Shown here: in pieces, positions 7,221 through 10,171 of the stretch
Numbering within the stretch: the first letter of the stretch is position 1
Layout: every line of letters begins with the position of its first letter
Source: UBA1422 sp041752735
Lineage (GTDB): Bacteria; Bacillota; Clostridia; Peptostreptococcales; Anaerovoracaceae
Length of the DNA stretch: 10,171 nt
Direction of reading: 5' to 3'
Assembly: GCA_041752735.1 (NCBI GenBank)
Contig: JBGSVW010000008.1
Coordinates: 1-10,171, forward strand
The notes under the pieces: model-generated
Databases searched by the model: none
The model's input: only the letters and a program-made list of their open reading frames with translations
Told to the model about the DNA's origin: nothing
Translations under genes and position numbers: made by a program

Positions 7221-8201
7221 CTATAAATATTTAAGAATTATATTTTTTAATTCAACCGCTGAAAACGCGTTAAAATAATCAGCATGGTCATATCCTTCAA
7301 GTATTTCTCTTGAAAATGGCATATCGGATGCAATAACCGGTGATTTGCAACATCTTGCTTCAAGCAATGGAAGCCCAAATGTCTCAATATATGACGGAAA
7401 AAGTAATATCGATTGACTATATAATTCCATAACCTGTTCATGTGTAATATTTCCGAGTAACTCAATATTTTCGTGTAACTCATCATACAGCACTGCACAA
7501 TCTTGAGGCAAGGTTTCCCGCGTTAGCGTAAAGGCAACCTTGAATGTGGATATCCCCTGTTCTTTGAGGAGTTTGATGGCCTCAAAAATAACCCTGTGAT
7601 TTTTGTATGACAGATTTGATGCGGGATAGAAAAACAAGTTCTGCCACGTATTGATATCAAAAGAACAATTAGCTTGTATGGATACAATCGGAGGTATTTT
7701 CTCTACCTTTTTCTCCTCTATACCACACTGCTCAATAATTGCTTTCTTCATCCATTCAGTCTGAACAATTACCTTTTCTGCTTTCTTAATGGATTTTCTA
7801 ATAAGCCAGCCAATTAGGTTTTGATAAATCCAGAATTTTTTATGTTCCCAGAACGAAAACTTGTAGTTGCAAAATGGCAATGGCTGATGAAGATACAGTA
7901 TCTGTGGTAGTTTTGTCATAGGGACTAATGTATTCTGCAAAGAAAAAATTCGATCTATATTGTACTTTTTAATAATTTTACGGCAATAAAAATAGTCAAA
8001 CCACAATCGGTGAAACCACGATTTTTTCACCCATGGATATTTCTCTATGGAGATGTTCTCCGTTGGCTTTAACCCATCAACCACACTGATGCAAAATATA
8101 TATTCATTGTCCTTGTCATGAGCAAAGCTGTCATAATATTGATTTAAAATTGTTAAAGCGCCACCTGATTCAGCCGCCACATCAACTACGAGGATTCTCA
8201 C
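7221..8201 (-). CDS. GT4 family glycosyltransferase
   Basis: A 326-residue GT-B fold protein with no signal peptide. The N-terminal acceptor half starts MRILVVDVAAESGGALTIL, includes LYLHQPLPF (102-110) and ends near VIVQTEWMKKAI (144-155). The C-terminal half carries the donor site: FYPASNLSYKNH (191-202, Lys200), LLGNITHEQVMELY, and the EX7E motif in ETFGLPLLEA (Glu273, Glu281), then SPVIASDMPFSREILEG. It should transfer a sugar from a nucleotide donor to the lipid-linked repeat at the cytoplasmic face of the membrane; neither donor nor acceptor can be told. At 326 residues it is a little short for GT4 (usually 350-380), with the last helix ending abruptly in KNIILKYL, but no frame downstream extends it. 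The start is a GTG; GGAGGA lies 9 nt upstream inside the 3' end of the epimerase gene, and the two genes are only 4 bp apart, indicating coupled translation. Confidence 0.88.
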   Translation of the reverse strand: MRILVVDVAAESGGALTILNQYYDSFAHDKDNEYIFCISVVDGLKPTENISIEKYPWVKKSWFHRLWFDYFYCRKIIKKYNIDRIFSLQNTLVPMTKLPQILYLHQPLPFCNYKFSFWEHKKFWIYQNLIGWLIRKSIKKAEKVIVQTEWMKKAIIEQCGIEEKKVEKIPPIVSIQANCSFDINTWQNLFFYPASNLSYKNHRVIFEAIKLLKEQGISTFKVAFTLTRETLPQDCAVLYDELHENIELLGNITHEQVMELYSQSILLFPSYIETFGLPLLEARCCKSPVIASDMPFSREILEGYDHADYFNAFSAVELKNIILKYL

Positions 8202-8205
8202 GATG

Positions 8206-9330
8206 TTATTTCCTCCAAATCATTTTATTGATTATTGCAGTATAACTCTGAATGATTTTAACGACTTTCGTAGAAGTGTTTTGATCGGCATAATCAGGAA
8301 CCGCTACGCCCAAATCGCCTCGATTATTCATCTCCACAGCCATATCAACAGCTTGTAATACCTGATCCGATGTAATGCTCCCTATAATCATGTCCCCTTT
8401 ATCCACGGCTTCTTGTCTTTCTGTTGACGTTCTGATAGATACACAAGGGAAATGAAGATTAGCACTTTCCTCTGCCAACGTACCGCTATCGGATACCACG
8501 CAAAATGCATTTTTTTGTAACGCGTTGTAGTCAGAAAATCCAAAAGGTTTCATTTGCTTTACCAATGGGTTGAATTTGAATTTTCTTTTTTCAATGAACT
8601 TGGCACTTCTGGGATGAGTAGAATATACTATTGGCAAATTATATTTTTCAGCCATTGTGTTTATTGCATTCATAAGTTCAAAGAAGTTGGCTTCGTTATC
8701 AATGTTTTCTTCTCTATGTGCTGAAAGAAGAATGTATTTGTTTTTTTCAAGTCCCAAATCAATCAGTACTTCGCTACTATCTATCTTTTCTGAATAAACC
8801 TTAAGAACTTCCGCCATTGGAGATCCTGTTACAAAAGTGTGTTCTCTTCTTAACCCTTCTGCAAGGAGGTTGCGTCTGGCGTATTCGGAATATGGTAGAT
8901 TCACGTCTGAAATATGGTCTACAAGTCTTCGGTTAATTTCCTCCGGCAAATTTTCATCAAAGCATCGATTCCCAGCCTCCATATGAAAAACCGGTACTTT
9001 TAAACGCTTTGCGGAAATTGCTGCCAGGGACGAGTTTGTATCGCCCAAGATTAGAACCGCATCGGGCTTAACTTCTTCCATCAATTCATATGATTTGGCG
9101 ATGACATTTCCAATCGTCTGTCCAAGGTTATCTCCTGCAACGCCCAAATAGTAGTCCGGTGCTCTAAGCCCCAAATCCAGGAAGAATATTTCATTCAATG
9201 TATAATCATAGTTTTGACCTGTATGCACAATGATATGGTCAAAATACGTATCACATTTCTTCATAACCTCCGATAATTTAATTATTTCCGGGCGTGTTCC
9301 TATAATTGTCATTACTTTTAGTTTACTCAT
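8206..9330 (-). CDS. UDP-N-acetyl-L-hexosamine 2-epimerase, FnlC/CapG/WbvD type
   Basis: A 374-residue member of the non-hydrolysing UDP-GlcNAc 2-epimerase (WecB) superfamily. It shows GTRPEIIKLS (11-20), HTGQNYDY, LGDTNSSLAA, HMEAGNRCFDENLPEEINR (116-134), SAHREEN (203-209), STHPRS, SDSGTLAEES (280-289) and RTSTERQEAVDKG (300-312). AGNRCFDENLPEE and SDSGTLAEES point to the FnlC/CapG/WbjD/WbvD branch, rather than WecB/MnaA, where AGLRT and SDSGGxQEE are usual. That branch inverts C2 in the last step towards UDP-L-FucNAc or UDP-L-QuiNAc. Its immediate partner is the reductase 23 bp upstream. AGGAGT 7 nt before the ATG at 9330 fixes the start; an earlier in-frame ATG at 9348 lies upstream of this site. 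FnlC-like and WbvD-like enzymes are not separable by eye, so no symbol is given. Confidence 0.88.
   Translation of the reverse strand: MSKLKVMTIIGTRPEIIKLSEVMKKCDTYFDHIIVHTGQNYDYTLNEIFFLDLGLRAPDYYLGVAGDNLGQTIGNVIAKSYELMEEVKPDAVLILGDTNSSLAAISAKRLKVPVFHMEAGNRCFDENLPEEINRRLVDHISDVNLPYSEYARRNLLAEGLRREHTFVTGSPMAEVLKVYSEKIDSSEVLIDLGLEKNKYILLSAHREENIDNEANFFELMNAINTMAEKYNLPIVYSTHPRSAKFIEKRKFKFNPLVKQMKPFGFSDYNALQKNAFCVVSDSGTLAEESANLHFPCVSIRTSTERQEAVDKGDMIIGSITSDQVLQAVDMAVEMNNRGDLGVAVPDYADQNTSTKVVKIIQSYTAIINKMIWRK
8211..8216 (-). promoter_or_regulatory. Ribosome binding site for the GTG-started GT4 gene
   Basis: GGAGGA on the minus strand lies 9 nt before the GTG at 8201, within the last codons of the epimerase gene. 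It fixes the GTG start and suggests translational coupling. Confidence 0.6.
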
Positions 9331-9337
9331 GAATTTG

Positions 9338-9343
9338 ACTCCT
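9338..9343 (-). promoter_or_regulatory. Ribosome binding site that sets the epimerase start
   Basis: AGGAGT on the minus strand lies 7 nt before the ATG at 9330 and 3' of an in-frame ATG at 9348. It selects the shorter protein, beginning MSKLKVMTIIGTRPE. Confidence 0.65.
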
Positions 9344-9353
9344 ATCATATCAA

Positions 9354-10171
9354 TTAAAAACTATAATGTGGATACAAATCCCTGTGGTTTTTTATCCACG
9401 AAGCCATTTCGCTTACCATGATTTCATAGTCGGGTATGGTGTAGTCGAAATCAAAGTTGGTTCGTTTGAGGGATTTATCCGCAACAACCATGTCGTATGG
9501 CTTTATGATCATTTTATCATTCTTTAAATATTTGTTAAACAGCTGCAAAAGGTCATACTTACTGATTGGTTCGTCATATACCATATTATACAAACCACTT
9601 GCTTTCGTAGTCGCAGCGGCTTCCATAGCCTTTGCCAGCTGTAGCGTGGTTAGCCCGGTCCACATCGCTTTTGTATACCCGTTGATTTCACCATTCCGAC
9701 TCATAAACCAGTTCAGCAAACCTATTCCATTTTGGTTTATGTCGGGACCCACAATCGAATTTCGTAAGGTTATATTTTTATGGTCATTGAGTTCACCCAA
9801 TGCTTTGGATCTGTCATAAAAGGATTTGCCGTCGGTGAAATCATGCTCTGTATAATCTCCACGCTCACCGGAAAACACACAATCTGTACTCATATGGATA
9901 ACCTGCGTGTTGGTGTCTTGAGTTACCGTTGCCAGATAGTGGGGTAGATAGGAGTTCAGAAAAACAGCAGCAGCTTTGTCATCCTCAGCGAATTGATTTA
10001 AGAGTCCTACGCAATTAATCACCGAATCAAAATCACCTTGTTCAATGATACTCTTCAATTTCTCTGTATTTTCAACATCACACAACACAGAATGGCAAAA
10101 AGTTATTGGCCTACGTGATACACCAATAACTTCATGCCCCTTTTCCTGTAAATAAATTGATATTGTGTGTC
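9354..10171 (-). CDS. RmlD/WbvR-like NAD(P)-dependent sugar-nucleotide reductase, N-terminus cut by the right window edge
   Basis: The frame is open from the right edge, so the gene starts outside the window. The in-window residues begin HTISIYLQEKGHEVIGVSRR, which fits directly after a GASGMLG-type Rossmann motif, so only about a dozen residues are missing. The GTG at 10088 is internal, not a start. Visible motifs are VINCVGLLNQ, MSTDCVFSGERGDYTEHD, the catalytic YDRSK (Tyr-x3-Lys), ITLRNSIVG and GLYNMVYDEPISKYDLL. This is the RmlD branch of SDR enzymes, which reduces a 4-keto sugar nucleotide. Because the next gene is a WbvD/FnlC-type 2-epimerase, the substrate is probably UDP-4-keto-6-deoxy-L-HexNAc rather than dTDP-4-keto-rhamnose. 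With about 285 residues in total, it lacks the cupin-like C-terminal domain of FnlB/CapF, favouring the WbvR (QnlA) type that leads to UDP-L-QuiNAc. The stop is 23 bp before the epimerase ATG. Substrate assignment is inference. Confidence 0.85.
   Translation of the reverse strand, partial: HTISIYLQEKGHEVIGVSRRPITFCHSVLCDVENTEKLKSIIEQGDFDSVINCVGLLNQFAEDDKAAAVFLNSYLPHYLATVTQDTNTQVIHMSTDCVFSGERGDYTEHDFTDGKSFYDRSKALGELNDHKNITLRNSIVGPDINQNGIGLLNWFMSRNGEINGYTKAMWTGLTTLQLAKAMEAAATTKASGLYNMVYDEPISKYDLLQLFNKYLKNDKMIIKPYDMVVADKSLKRTNFDFDYTIPDYEIMVSEMASWIKNHRDLYPHYSF

Noticed and set aside
7247..7498. Minus-strand frame inside the GT4 gene
   Set aside because: Fully nested in another frame of the GT4 gene, whose EX7E motif lies in this stretch; no independent evidence.
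357..9819. Plus-strand open frames of 60-120 codons (for example 2584-2859, 4374-4670, 5276-5545, 9457-9819)
   Set aside because: Each lies opposite a well-supported minus-strand gene, has no recognisable domain and looks like a shadow of the coding strand.
9354..10088. Taking the GTG at 10088 as the start of the reductase
   Set aside because: The frame stays open upstream to the window edge with sequence typical of an SDR N-terminus (GHEVIGVSRR), so the gene is cut by the edge rather than starting there.
9354..10171. FnlB/CapF identity for the reductase
   Set aside because: The protein ends without the extra C-terminal cupin-like domain expected for FnlB/CapF.
1..10171. Insertion sequences, CRISPR arrays, tRNAs or a strong promoter
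   Set aside because: No transposase remnants, regular repeats, tRNA-like cloverleaf or convincing -35/-10 pair were seen; gaps between genes are short and consistent with one operon whose promoter lies to the right of the window.

Overview
The window is a stretch of a cell-surface polysaccharide locus (capsule, exopolysaccharide or O-antigen-like). All nine recognisable genes, eight intact or cut only by the window edge and one broken, lie on the minus strand with short gaps, so they read right to left as one probable operon. The DNA is AT-rich. Nearly every gene has a strong purine-rich Shine-Dalgarno, and GTG and TTG starts are used. The polymerase is of the EpsG type. Together these suggest a low-GC Firmicute, probably of the Clostridia/Bacilli type, but the species cannot be named from the sequence.

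In transcription order: an RmlD/WbvR-like sugar-nucleotide reductase (9354-10171, 5' end off the window); an FnlC/WbvD-type UDP-sugar 2-epimerase (8206-9330); a short GT4 glycosyltransferase (7221-8201); an EpsG/Wzy-like polymerase (6066-7199); a polysaccharide deacetylase broken just after its TFDDGY motif (5762-6001), followed by an out-of-frame coding-like tail; a large two-domain protein with a GT4 glycosyltransferase fused to an MptE-like/DUF115 domain (3434-5557); a Wzx flippase (1956-3413); a LegB-type NAD-dependent 4,6-dehydratase (928-1908); and a Gfo/Idh/MocA oxidoreductase running off the left edge (1-874).

The genes fit a Wzx/Wzy-dependent pathway. The first two would finish a UDP-N-acetyl-6-deoxy-L-hexosamine, most likely UDP-L-QuiNAc because the reductase lacks the extra C-terminal domain of FnlB/CapF. 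The two glycosyltransferases assemble the lipid-linked repeat, Wzx flips it and the EpsG/Wzy-like protein polymerises it. LegB and the oxidoreductase look like the start of a second sugar module, probably for legionaminic acid or a relative, continuing past the left edge. No initiating sugar-phosphate transferase, Wzz/Wzc chain-length regulator, transposon, tRNA or CRISPR array is visible. The most unusual items are the GT4-MptE-like fusion and the broken deacetylase with its unexplained tail.
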